Shown here piece by piece: positions 1-8,067 of a stretch of DNA of 64,000 nt (position 1 is the stretch's first letter; every line of letters begins with the position of its first letter). The DNA comes from Pseudomonas viridiflava (GTDB taxonomy: Bacteria > Pseudomonadota > Gammaproteobacteria > Pseudomonadales > Pseudomonadaceae). The notes beneath the pieces are model-generated. The model did no database searches. It saw only the letters and a program-made list of their open reading frames with translations, and was not told the origin of the DNA. Both the position numbers and the translations under genes were made by a program. The stretch spans positions 44,800-108,799 of the forward strand of contig NZ_UTKY01000087.1 in assembly GCF_900583165.1 (NCBI RefSeq). Reading direction: 5' to 3'.

Positions 1-17
1 AAAAAAGGAGACTCGCC

Positions 18-1724
18 ATGTATCAACACTTTATCGAAGGCCTGCAACGCCTCGGCCGTGCGCTGATGCTGCCGATTGCGATTTTGCCCATCGCCGGCCT
101 GCTGCTGCGCCTGGGCGACACCGATCTTTTGAACATTGCGGTGATGCACGATGCCGGGCAGGCGATCTTCGCCAACCTGGCGCTGATCTTCGCCATCGGC
201 ATCGCCGTGGGGTTTGCCCGCGACAACAATGGCACGGCGGGGCTTGCCGGCGCGATTGGTTACCTGGTGATGATCTCCACCCTCAAGGTGATGGATACGA
301 CCATCAACATGGGGATGCTCGCCGGTATCGCCAGTGGCCTGATGGCGGGTGGGCTGTATAACCGCTTCAAGGACATCAAGCTGCCGGAGTACTTGGCGTT
401 CTTTGGTGGGCGACGGTTTGTGCCGATTGTCACCGGGTTCTCGGCGGTCGGGCTGGGGGTGGTCTTTGGCTTGATCTGGCCGCCGATCCAGCATGGCATC
501 AACAGTTTTGGCGTGTTGCTGATGGAAAGTGGCAGCCTGGGGGCCTTCGTCTTCGGCGTGTTTAACCGCCTGCTGATCGTCACCGGGTTGCACCATATCC
601 TCAACAATATGGCGTGGTTTGTGTTTGGTAGCTTTACCGATCCCGTGACAGGCGCAGTGGTCACTGGCGACCTCACCCGTTATTTTGCGGGCGACCCGAA
701 AGGCGGCCAGTTCATGACCGGCATGTTCCCGGTGATGCTGTTTGGCCTGCCCGCGGCGTGCCTGGCGATGTATCGCAATGCGCTGCCAGAACGGCGCAAG
801 GTGATGGGCGGGATATTCCTGTCGATGGCCCTGACCTCGTTTTTGACCGGGGTGACCGAGCCGATTGAGTTTGCGTTTATGTTCCTCGCACCGTTTCTGT
901 ATTTGCTGCATGCCTTGCTGACGGGCCTGTCGATGGCGGTCACCAATATGCTGAATATCCACCTTGGGTTTACCTTCTCTGGTGGGTTTATCGACATGGT
1001 GCTCGGTTGGGGCAAGTCCACCAATGGGTGGCTGGTGGTGCCGGTTGGGGTGGCGTACTCGGTGATCTACTACACGGTGTTCAGCTACTGCATCCGTCGC
1101 TTCAACCTGAAGACGCCGGGGCGTGAGGATATCCAGGTGGTGCAGGCTGAGGTGATGACCGATAACCAGCGCGCCAGCGCATACATCCGGGCGTTGGGCG
1201 GTGCTTCGAATCTGTTGAGCGTGGGGGCGTGCACAACCCGACTGCGCCTGGACATGGTGGATCGCAACAAAGCGGTGGATGCGGAGTTGAAAGCACTGGG
1301 TGCCATGGCCGTTGTAAGGCCGGGCAATGGCGGGAGTTTGCAGGTGGTGGTCGGGCCGATGGCTGACAGCATTGCCGATGAGATTCGCTTGGCGATGCCT
1401 GGGTTTGTAGCCGCCGAGCCCGCCGCCGTTGCGCCTGTGGATAAGCTGGCGGCGGTGAATATCCAGGAAGGCGAAAAATGGCTGAACGCTTTGGGTGGCC
1501 GGGCCAATGTGCGGCAGTTGGAAGCGGTGGCAATCACCCGGTTGCGGGTGGAATTGGGGGATGACTCGGTGTTGTCCGAAGATCAGCTTGTGGCGCTAGG
1601 ATGTCAGGGTATCACCCAGCTCGACAGCGGGGTTTGGCACCTGTTGATTGGTGACAAGGCTTCGGGGTTGGGTGAGGTGTTGGAGCGGTTGGTCAGTGGT
1701 CGGCAGATTGGGGCTGGTGCCTAG
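18..1724 (+). CDS. nagE: N-acetylglucosamine PTS permease, EIIC-EIIB with an extra EIIB-like domain
   Basis: This inner-membrane permease imports and phosphorylates an amino sugar, most likely N-acetylglucosamine, at the expense of phospho-HPr. Residues 1 to about 365 form the hydrophobic EIIC channel, with the conserved G-[IV]-T-E-P loop near residues 277-281. A first EIIB domain follows (about 390-460), with its phosphorylated cysteine at C405 in the motif GACTTRLR. A second EIIB-like domain (about 485-565) has AVAITRLR at the same place, with alanine 505 instead of cysteine, so it cannot carry phosphate in the usual way. The ATG follows an AAGGAG ribosome site at 5-10, so the gene is probably the last of an operon that begins left of the window. 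The GlcNAc assignment rests on family resemblance to Pseudomonas NagE; a related sugar is possible. Confidence 0.88.
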   Translation: MYQHFIEGLQRLGRALMLPIAILPIAGLLLRLGDTDLLNIAVMHDAGQAIFANLALIFAIGIAVGFARDNNGTAGLAGAIGYLVMISTLKVMDTTINMGMLAGIASGLMAGGLYNRFKDIKLPEYLAFFGGRRFVPIVTGFSAVGLGVVFGLIWPPIQHGINSFGVLLMESGSLGAFVFGVFNRLLIVTGLHHILNNMAWFVFGSFTDPVTGAVVTGDLTRYFAGDPKGGQFMTGMFPVMLFGLPAACLAMYRNALPERRKVMGGIFLSMALTSFLTGVTEPIEFAFMFLAPFLYLLHALLTGLSMAVTNMLNIHLGFTFSGGFIDMVLGWGKSTNGWLVVPVGVAYSVIYYTVFSYCIRRFNLKTPGREDIQVVQAEVMTDNQRASAYIRALGGASNLLSVGACTTRLRLDMVDRNKAVDAELKALGAMAVVRPGNGGSLQVVVGPMADSIADEIRLAMPGFVAAEPAAVAPVDKLAAVNIQEGEKWLNALGGRANVRQLEAVAITRLRVELGDDSVLSEDQLVALGCQGITQLDSGVWHLLIGDKASGLGEVLERLVSGRQIGAGA

Positions 1725-1756
1725 ATCTTCATCGCCTGCCTAGGCTTCATCGGGTT

Positions 1757-2065
1757 TTAACTGGTGGTGGATGATTTGAATTCAGGCACCTCATTCAAAT
1801 CCAACACCCGATCCACCATCAACTGGATGCCTTCAAGCATCCGGTGAATGCCCAGTGCGATATCTCGCTGAACGCCGTCGACTTCAAAGGCCAAATGGCC
1901 CATCAGCGCCTGCACTGAGGCAATATCCTGGGCGGCATTGGCAAGGAGGGTTTCGCTGTCGAGACTGGGGCGGATGGTGAAGATTTGGTCGTTGGGCTGA
2001 TCGTCAACCGGCTGGGACATGGCGTCAGAAATGCTTGAATCAGATCGTAAGTCGTTGCTGACCAT
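1757..2065 (-). CDS. DUF6124 (DUF3077-type) small Pseudomonas protein
   Basis: This 102-residue protein resembles the small, Pseudomonas-restricted DUF6124 family, formerly DUF3077. Its central region has the family pattern 'DSETLLANAAQDIASVQALM' followed by an amphipathic helical C-terminus. No enzymatic motif, signal peptide or membrane segment is visible, and I know of no established function. The start at 2065 is chosen because GGAG sits 8 bases upstream; a longer frame reaching 2128 has no better site. It converges on nagE with only 32 bases between. A 45-bp sequence lying 86-130 bases upstream recurs in front of the nucleotidyltransferase cassette at 2268-3345, suggesting shared regulation. 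Confidence 0.7.
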   Translation of the reverse strand: MVSNDLRSDSSISDAMSQPVDDQPNDQIFTIRPSLDSETLLANAAQDIASVQALMGHLAFEVDGVQRDIALGIHRMLEGIQLMVDRVLDLNEVPEFKSSTTS

Positions 2066-2150
2066 CGTAAAACTCCATTCGGAATAGGCTCCTGGTGACA
2101 ATTTCAGGCTTGCAGTCCCGGTCGCCATATTGATAGCGACCTGGGAAGAC

Positions 2151-2195
2151 TAGTGAGGCAAGTTCCGAGGGACAACCTGAAAGACACGTCGGAAA
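2151..2195. repeat. 45-bp repeat, copy 1 (upstream of DUF6124 gene)
   Basis: About 39 of 45 bases match 3430-3474. The core contains TTCCGA and TCGGAA arms in inverted order, separated by about 20 bases. This copy runs on into a perfect 14-bp palindrome, TCGGAAATTTCCGA. It lies just upstream of the leftward DUF6124 gene and looks like a regulatory element or a small repeat family. Confidence 0.7.
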
Positions 2196-2226
2196 TTTCC
2201 GAGAGTTGAAGATATTGCAGACAAGA

Positions 2227-2250
2227 AAAACCCGGCCGAGGCCGGGTTCT
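2227..2250 (-). terminator. Rho-independent terminator of the 2268-3345 cassette
   Basis: AACCCGGC and GCCGGGTT form an 8-bp GC-rich stem with a 4-base loop. On the minus strand it is followed by a T-rich run, immediately after the gene ending at 2268. Confidence 0.85.
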
Positions 2251-2267
2251 TTAATCGATATCTACAG

Positions 2268-2720
2268 CTAGTCTGATGCCCCACGCTGTTGCGCCTCGTA
2301 ATGGCGGGTCTGAAATGGCATCAACGCCTGAACCTTCAAGCCCAGCCCCTCGCTCAGCCCCCAAGACACAGCCAACTCATCACGTCGATTACGCAGCGCA
2401 ACAGTGCCCAGTGATTTCACAACTTGCTTGGAAGCAGACGCCGAAAACAGCTCCAGTGCTTTCTGTGCCTCCAAAACTCGGCTATCCGTTACACACGAAA
2501 ACCGCGTGAAGCGTTCAAGCAGATAGCCCGCACGACGCACCTCCAACTCACTGGAGTGACCGTCCAGGAAATCCTTCACTTCGCCCACTAGATTCACATC
2601 CGAGTACCACACTGCTTTCGCGGCACTAACAAGCGCATCGTCATCAGCCTGATTCAGCGGATTTTTAACCAACGCATTCAGGGCGGATGAGAGGAGAGGA
2701 CCGTTAAAAGGCTTCACCAT
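2268..2720 (-). CDS. Hypothetical 150-residue partner of the nucleotidyltransferase
   Basis: I do not recognise a named family. The protein is soluble, helical and rich in Ala, Leu and Ser, with no signal peptide, membrane segment or catalytic motif. Its start at 2720 overlaps the last 17 bases of the upstream nucleotidyltransferase gene, and a terminator follows its stop. The two are therefore co-transcribed and probably translationally coupled. Overlapping pairs of this kind are common in toxin-antitoxin or small defence modules, so a partner or antidote role is plausible, but that is inference from arrangement only. Confidence 0.65.
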   Translation of the reverse strand: MVKPFNGPLLSSALNALVKNPLNQADDDALVSAAKAVWYSDVNLVGEVKDFLDGHSSELEVRRAGYLLERFTRFSCVTDSRVLEAQKALELFSASASKQVVKSLGTVALRNRRDELAVSWGLSEGLGLKVQALMPFQTRHYEAQQRGASD

Positions 2721-3345
2721 CTGTAGTCTCCAGATAATCGTGCAAGATATTGGTCAGGATGGATTTGGGCGGTTCTTTGTTGCCAACATACATATCAATC
2801 GCCTGCATTGCCAGCCGACGGAGTTCAGTGGTCACTATGAAACCCGCCCTGAGCAACGCCATGATGTCACCCACATCCTGATCCGTGGCTCTACCCAGCT
2901 TTGAGATAGCAATATCGATAGGCGCAGCTATATGTAGGTGCAGTGCGGACTCAGCAGGAAACTCTTCCAATGGGAGACTTCGCTCCCAGTAGTCTTCGTG
3001 AAGCGGACCAAAACCGGTGTTGTACTGAAGATCATAGTTCAGCTCCATGACGCGACCGGTTCGCTCATCGAAAAACTGTTCGGGAAACTCCGCCAACAGG
3101 GTTTGAAGGCGCAGTTTGTTTCGCAAACCCGAGGAGTAAATTTCCGCATCTACGTCAGTGGAAATACGATGGTGCGTATACAGGTGAACAGCGCAGCCGC
3201 CGAAGACAATCACCTTTACAGCTCCCGGCTCGGCCCCCTCAAGCGTCAATTCTTCTTCGATGGACTTAAACATCGAAACCAACGCTTGCCCTAGTGAAGT
3301 ACTTGTATTGAGGCGTGGAACGACGGTATCTAGTAACTCCATCAT
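2704..3345 (-). CDS. Nucleotidyltransferase-fold protein (DUF6036 / AbiEii-like)
   Basis: This 213-residue protein has the signature of a minimal nucleotidyltransferase. The segment FGGCAVHLY (residues about 48-56) provides the glycine-rich turn, and RISTDVDAEI (about 60-69) provides the two acidic residues that bind metal. A later region with HIAAPIDIAISKLGR fits the conserved second half seen in DUF6036 and AbiEii-like proteins, where an acidic residue and a lysine are typical. Enzymes of this group transfer nucleotides to protein or RNA targets, and several are toxins of toxin-antitoxin systems. The next gene overlaps by 17 bases. Two ATGs at 3345 and 3342 are possible; neither has a clear ribosome site. 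The substrate is unknown. Confidence 0.75.
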   Translation of the reverse strand: MMELLDTVVPRLNTSTSLGQALVSMFKSIEEELTLEGAEPGAVKVIVFGGCAVHLYTHHRISTDVDAEIYSSGLRNKLRLQTLLAEFPEQFFDERTGRVMELNYDLQYNTGFGPLHEDYWERSLPLEEFPAESALHLHIAAPIDIAISKLGRATDQDVGDIMALLRAGFIVTTELRRLAMQAIDMYVGNKEPPKSILTNILHDYLETTDGEAF

Positions 3346-3429
3346 TGAATATCAAACCCGAATGCAATGTTGCTGGACGGGCCTTGGATTCAAATCCCGA
3401 TCACTGAACCGACAGCGACCGAAGAAGGC

Positions 3430-3474
3430 TATTGAGGCAGGTTCCGAGGGACAACCTGAAAGGTTTGTCGGAAA
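3430..3474. repeat. 45-bp repeat, copy 2 (upstream of nucleotidyltransferase cassette)
   Basis: This is the second copy of the element at 2151-2195. It differs mainly by ACAC becoming GTTT inside the presumed loop, while the TTCCGA and TCGGAA arms are kept. It lies 85-129 bases upstream of the start at 3345. Confidence 0.7.
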
Positions 3475-3511
3475 GATCTGAAGCGCCTGGGCGGACGCCA
3501 TCGGAGGCAAC

Positions 3512-3548
3512 AAAAAACCCGCTAGCCAAACTGGCCCAGCGGGTTTCT
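3512..3548 (-). terminator. Rho-independent terminator of purL-yqfO
   Basis: AAACCCGCT pairs with AGCGGGTTT across a 14-base loop, and a run of T follows on the minus strand. It lies 20 bases past the stop of the gene at 3568. Confidence 0.8.
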
Positions 3549-3567
3549 TGTTTTTGCAGCGGGCAAA

Positions 3568-3879
3568 TCAAAAATCCGCCAACTGCCACACTTCATAAGC
3601 AGGTGTTTCATACGGGTGGCTGAGTTTCAAAGCAGCCACGACAGCCACAATCAACTCATCCGCCACCACCAGCTCAACCTTCCATTCTTCAACCACTTCA
3701 ACCTGACCCACCTGCCCGATAAACGGCTTACTGCCATCCAACGCGCGGAATTGGCCCTGGCCCAGCACTTGCCAGGCGCAGCTGTCGTAGTCGCCGATGC
3801 GCCCGCCGCCAGCGGCAAAGACGGCGGTTTTCACCGTCTCCACGTGGCTGTCGGGCACAAAGAAGGCGAGCTTGAACAC
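3568..3879 (-). CDS. YqfO/NIF3-insertion-domain-like protein
   Basis: This 103-residue protein matches the stand-alone version of the small alpha/beta domain inserted in NIF3/YqfO proteins. It shows MFKLAFFVPDSHVE at the N-terminus, a GGGRIGDYDSCAW segment, and the C-terminal SHPYETPAYEVW typical of that domain. Its fold resembles the PII-like/CutA group. The cellular role is not established. It starts 4 bases after the stop of purL and is followed by a terminator, so it is read from the purL transcript. Confidence 0.8.
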   Translation of the reverse strand: MFKLAFFVPDSHVETVKTAVFAAGGGRIGDYDSCAWQVLGQGQFRALDGSKPFIGQVGQVEVVEEWKVELVVADELIVAVVAALKLSHPYETPAYEVWQLADF

Positions 3880-3883
3880 CGTC

Positions 3884-6800
3884 TTAGTTCACCCACACGC
3901 GAGCGTTGCGGAACATGCGCATCCACGCGCCGTCCTCGTCCCACTCTTCCGGGCGCCACGAGTTCTGCACGGCGCGGAAGACACGCTCCGGGTGCGGCAT
4001 CATGATGGTGACGCGACCGTCGCGGCTGGTGAGGCCGGTGATCCCGCGTGGCGAGCCGTTCGGGTTGGCCGGGTAGGTCTCGGTGACCTTGCCGTGGTTG
4101 TCGACGAAACGCAGCGCGACGGTGCCGGACAGGTCGGCTTCGAGCAATGCCTCTTCGCTGGCGAATTCGGCATGGCCTTCACCGTGGGCGATGGCGATTG
4201 GCATGCGCGAACCGGCCATGCCCTGCAGGAAGATCGAGTTGGACTCTTGCACCTGCACCATGGCGACACGGGCTTCGAACTGCTCGGAACGGTTGCGCAC
4301 AAAGTGCGGCCAGAACTCGCTGCCCGGGATCAGTTCGCTGAGGTTGGACATCATCTGGCAACCGTTGCACACGCCCAGGGTGAAGCTGTCGTTGCGCTCG
4401 AAGAAGCCCTGGAACGCATCGCGGGCACGGCTGTTGAACAGGGCCGACTTGGCCCAGCCTTCACCGGCACCCAGCACGTCGCCGTAGGAGAAACCGCCGC
4501 AGGCCACCAGGCCTTTGAATTCATTTAGGTCAACGCGACCGGCGAGGATGTCGCTCATGTGCACGTCGATCGCGTTGAAACCGGCACGGTCGAACGCGGC
4601 CGCCATTTCCACCTGGCCGTTGACGCCCTGCTCACGCAGTACGGCCACTTGTGGGCGAATGCCTTTCTTGATGTAAGGCGCGGCGATGTCCTGGTTGACG
4701 TCGAAGCTGAGCTTGGTGCTCAGGCCCGGGTTGTCTTCTTCCAGGATCACGTCGAATTCCTGCTCGGCGCACTCAACGTTGTCGCGCAGACGCTGGATCT
4801 GGTAGCTGGTCTCGGCCCACTGGCGTTGCAGCAAGCGGCGCTGGCCGGCGAACACGGTGTCGCCGTTGAACGAGATGTTGATCTCGCCGTTGTTGATCGG
4901 CTGGCCGATCACGGCCACGCAATCGTCCAGGCCAGCAGCGCTGAATTGTGCGAGTACGTCCGGGGTAGCGTCCTGGCGAACCTGGATCACGGCGCCCAAC
5001 TCTTCGTTGAAGAGGATGCCGTTAATTTCGCAGGCTGCCTCGGCAACGCTGTCGAGCACGATGTTCAGGCCGCAGTGACCGGCGAAGGCCATTTCCACGA
5101 CGCTGGTGAGCAAGCCGCCATCGGAACGGTCATGGTAAGCCAGCAGGTGACCGTCGGCGTTGAGGCCCTGAATCACGGCGAAGAAGGCTTTGAGGTCTTC
5201 GGCGTCGTCGACGTCCGGGGCCTGGCTGCCGAGCTTGCCATGGGTTTGCGCCAGGATCGAGGCGCCCATGCGGTTCTGGCCACGGCCCAGGTCGATCAGG
5301 ATCAGATCGGTGGTGCCTTTGTCCATGCGCAGTTGCGGGGTCAGGGTCTGGCGAATATCGGTGACCGGTGCGAAACCGGTGACGATCAGCGACAGCGGCG
5401 AAGTGACGCTCTTGTCGGTGCCTTCATCGTTCCAACGGGTGGCCATGGACATGGAGTCCTTGCCCACCGGAATGGTGATACCCAGCTCTGGGCACAGTTC
5501 CATGCCGACAGCTTTGACGGTGTCGTACAGACGCGCGTCTTCACCCGGGTGACCGGCAGCCGACATCCAGTTGGCCGACAATTTGATGTCAGACAATTTA
5601 CCGATGCGCGACGCGGCGATGTTGGTGAGGGTTTCACCAATGGCCATGCGGCCCGATGCCGGGGCGTCCAGCAGAGCCAGCGGAGTACGCTCGCCCATCG
5701 CCATGGCTTCACCGGTGTAGACGTCGAAGCTGGTGGCAGTGACGGCAACGTCAGCCACCGGCACTTGCCACGGGCCCACCATTTGGTCACGGGCAACCAG
5801 GCCAGTGATGGTGCGGTCGCCGATGGTAATAAGGAAGCTTTTGCTCGCCACGGCCGGGTGGTGCAGCACGCGTTCGATGCTGTCAGCCAATTCCAGCGTG
5901 CTTGGGTCGAAATCATCGCCCAGCTCGGCTTCACGCTTGGCCGAACGGTGCATGCGCGGGGCTTTGCCCAGCAGCACTTCCAGCGGCATGTCTACCGGGC
6001 TGTTGCCGAAGTGGCTGTCGGTGACCGTCAGTTGCGGCTCGGCAGTGGCTTCGCCGACCACGGCAAACGGGCAACGCTCGCGCTCGCAGATGGCCTGGAA
6101 GCGTGCGAAGTCTTCTGCACCGACCGCCAGCACGTAGCGCTCTTGGGATTCGTTGCTCCAGATTTCGTGCGGGGCCATGCCCGGCTCGTCGTTTGGAATA
6201 TTGCGCAGTTCGAAACGACCACCACGATCGCCATCGTTGACCAATTCCGGGAAGGCGTTGGACAAACCGCCAGCGCCGACGTCGTGGATGAAGCTGATCG
6301 GGTTTTTGTCACCCAACTGCCAGCAACGGTCGATGACTTCCTGGCAGCGACGCTCCATCTCTGGGTTTTCGCGCTGTACGGAAGCAAAGTCCAGGTCAGC
6401 CGAGCTGGTGCCGGTGGCCATCGATGAAGCCGCGCCGCCGCCCAGGCCGATCAACATCGCCGGGCCGCCGAGTACGATCAGCTTGGAGCCGACAAGGATC
6501 TCGCCTTTCTTGACGTGTTCTTCACGGATGTTGCCCATGCCGCCAGCCAACATGATTGGCTTGTGGTAGCCGCGCACTTCATCGCCACGCGGGGTGGTGA
6601 TGGACTGTTCGAAGGTACGGAAGTAGCCGGTCAGGGCCGGACGCCCGAATTCATTGTTGAACGCGGCGCCGCCCAGCGGGCCCTCGATCATGATGTCCAG
6701 CGCGGTAACGATGCGCTCAGGCTTGCCGTACGGCACTTCCCATGGCTGTTCAAAGCCTGGGATCTGCAGGTTGGACACGGTGAAACCGGTGAGGCCCGCC

Positions 6801-7780
6801 TTTGGCTTGGCGCCACGGCCGGTTGCACCTTCATCGCGGATTTCGCCGCCCGAACCGGTGGCTGCGCCCGGGAACGGGGCAATCGCGGTCGGGTGGTTGT
6901 GGGTCTCAACCTTCATCAGGATGTGCACCGGCTCCTGCACCGCGCCGTACTGGCGGGTTTCCGGGTCAGGGAAGAAACGGCCGGCCACGGAGCCGACGAT
7001 CACCGAGGCGTTGTCCTTATAAGCCGACAGAACGCCTTCGCTGTGCATCACGTAGGTGTTCTTGATCATGCCGAACAGGCTTTTTTCCTGGCTTTCGCCG
7101 TCGATGTCCCAACTGGCGTTGAAGATCTTGTGACGGCAGTGCTCGGAGTTGGCCTGGGCAAACATCATCAGTTCGATGTCGTGCGGGTTGCGCTTCAAGC
7201 CGTTGAAGGCGTCGACCAGGTAGTCGATCTCGTCTTCGGCCAAGGCCAGGCCCAGCTCGGTGTTGGCCTTCTCGAGGGCGGCACGGCCACCGCCAAGTAC
7301 GTCAATCGCAGTGAGCGGCTTGGGCTCGGCGTGGCTGAACAGCCCAGCAGCCTGTTCCAGCTGGCTGACGATGATCTGGGTCATGCGGTCGTGCAGGCTG
7401 CTGGCGATCAGCTCGGCTTCGGCATCGCTGAACTGGCCAGCCACGTAGAAGGCAATACCGCGTTCCAGGCGCTGGATGCTCGACAGGCCGCAGTTGCGGG
7501 CGATGTCGCTGGCTTTGCTCGACCAGGGCGAGATGGTGCCGAACCGTGGCAGAACCAGGAACAAGCGGCCAGTCGGCTCTTGAACGGGAACGCTTGGACC
7601 GTACTTCAGAAGGCGTGCGAGCACTTGCTGTTCGTCGGCGGTCAACACGCCGGTTACGTCGGCGAAGTGAGCAAATTCAGCATACAGGCCTGTAACCGCT
7701 GGAACCTTCTGGCTCAGTTGTTCAAGGAGTTTGCTGTGGCGAAAGGCAGAAAGGGCAGGAGCGCCGCGCAGGATCAACAT
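3884..7780 (-). CDS. purL: Phosphoribosylformylglycinamidine synthase (large, single-chain)
   Basis: PurL catalyses the fourth step of purine synthesis, the ATP- and glutamine-dependent conversion of FGAR to FGAM. The 1298-residue chain is the fused proteobacterial form: an N-terminal PurS-like region, two FGAM-synthase halves in the middle, and a C-terminal class-I glutaminase. In the glutaminase, the nucleophile cysteine lies in GVCNGCQMM and the catalytic His in MMPHPERVF near the end. The frame is open for 24 more codons, but the start at 7780 (MLILRGAPALSAF) matches the family N-terminus and usual length. The yqfO-like gene follows after 4 bases; mltF diverges upstream. Confidence 0.97.
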   Translation of the reverse strand: MLILRGAPALSAFRHSKLLEQLSQKVPAVTGLYAEFAHFADVTGVLTADEQQVLARLLKYGPSVPVQEPTGRLFLVLPRFGTISPWSSKASDIARNCGLSSIQRLERGIAFYVAGQFSDAEAELIASSLHDRMTQIIVSQLEQAAGLFSHAEPKPLTAIDVLGGGRAALEKANTELGLALAEDEIDYLVDAFNGLKRNPHDIELMMFAQANSEHCRHKIFNASWDIDGESQEKSLFGMIKNTYVMHSEGVLSAYKDNASVIVGSVAGRFFPDPETRQYGAVQEPVHILMKVETHNHPTAIAPFPGAATGSGGEIRDEGATGRGAKPKAGLTGFTVSNLQIPGFEQPWEVPYGKPERIVTALDIMIEGPLGGAAFNNEFGRPALTGYFRTFEQSITTPRGDEVRGYHKPIMLAGGMGNIREEHVKKGEILVGSKLIVLGGPAMLIGLGGGAASSMATGTSSADLDFASVQRENPEMERRCQEVIDRCWQLGDKNPISFIHDVGAGGLSNAFPELVNDGDRGGRFELRNIPNDEPGMAPHEIWSNESQERYVLAVGAEDFARFQAICERERCPFAVVGEATAEPQLTVTDSHFGNSPVDMPLEVLLGKAPRMHRSAKREAELGDDFDPSTLELADSIERVLHHPAVASKSFLITIGDRTITGLVARDQMVGPWQVPVADVAVTATSFDVYTGEAMAMGERTPLALLDAPASGRMAIGETLTNIAASRIGKLSDIKLSANWMSAAGHPGEDARLYDTVKAVGMELCPELGITIPVGKDSMSMATRWNDEGTDKSVTSPLSLIVTGFAPVTDIRQTLTPQLRMDKGTTDLILIDLGRGQNRMGASILAQTHGKLGSQAPDVDDAEDLKAFFAVIQGLNADGHLLAYHDRSDGGLLTSVVEMAFAGHCGLNIVLDSVAEAACEINGILFNEELGAVIQVRQDATPDVLAQFSAAGLDDCVAVIGQPINNGEINISFNGDTVFAGQRRLLQRQWAETSYQIQRLRDNVECAEQEFDVILEEDNPGLSTKLSFDVNQDIAAPYIKKGIRPQVAVLREQGVNGQVEMAAAFDRAGFNAIDVHMSDILAGRVDLNEFKGLVACGGFSYGDVLGAGEGWAKSALFNSRARDAFQGFFERNDSFTLGVCNGCQMMSNLSELIPGSEFWPHFVRNRSEQFEARVAMVQVQESNSIFLQGMAGSRMPIAIAHGEGHAEFASEEALLEADLSGTVALRFVDNHGKVTETYPANPNGSPRGITGLTSRDGRVTIMMPHPERVFRAVQNSWRPEEWDEDGAWMRMFRNARVWVN

Positions 7781-7939
7781 CTTCGGGACAGCCTCGGGAA
7801 GGGGGTGTGCTTTGAGGCCGTGCATTCTAGCGTAAACCGTCGCCAACGGCACCCGAAACGGTAAGGCTGGCGGCTGCCGAACGTCAGTTGGCCGGATTCG
7901 ACCCCTTCGCGGGGCTACACGGGGGCATTCGGCGCAGTT

Positions 7940-7966
7940 ATTTTAACCGTCATAAATGACTGCCAA
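7940..7966 (-). promoter_or_regulatory. Possible purL promoter in the purL-mltF divergent gap
   Basis: On the minus strand TTGGCA and TAAAAT resemble -35 and -10 boxes, but their spacing is only 15 bases. They flank a short palindrome, GTCATTTATGAC. The 287-base gap must hold promoters for both purL and mltF. On the plus strand only a TATACT at 8056-8061, right before mltF, stands out. Confidence 0.3.
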
Positions 7967-8067
7967 GCCCCGTTTCTGCGGGCTGCAGCACAGTTTTCAC
8001 GGCGCTAGCAGACAAGTCCCCCGCTGTCGAGATATGGCGCCGTGGGCCGTTTGCGTATACTGCGCAA

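Noticed and set aside
4559..6427. Long plus-strand frame (622 codons) opposite purL
   Set aside because: It mirrors purL codons in a GC-rich sequence, shows no family motif and has no ribosome site; purL is certain.
7949..7960. Palindrome GTCATAAATGAC before purL as a PurR box
   Set aside because: It does not resemble the enterobacterial PurR consensus, and I know of no PurR of that kind in Pseudomonas.
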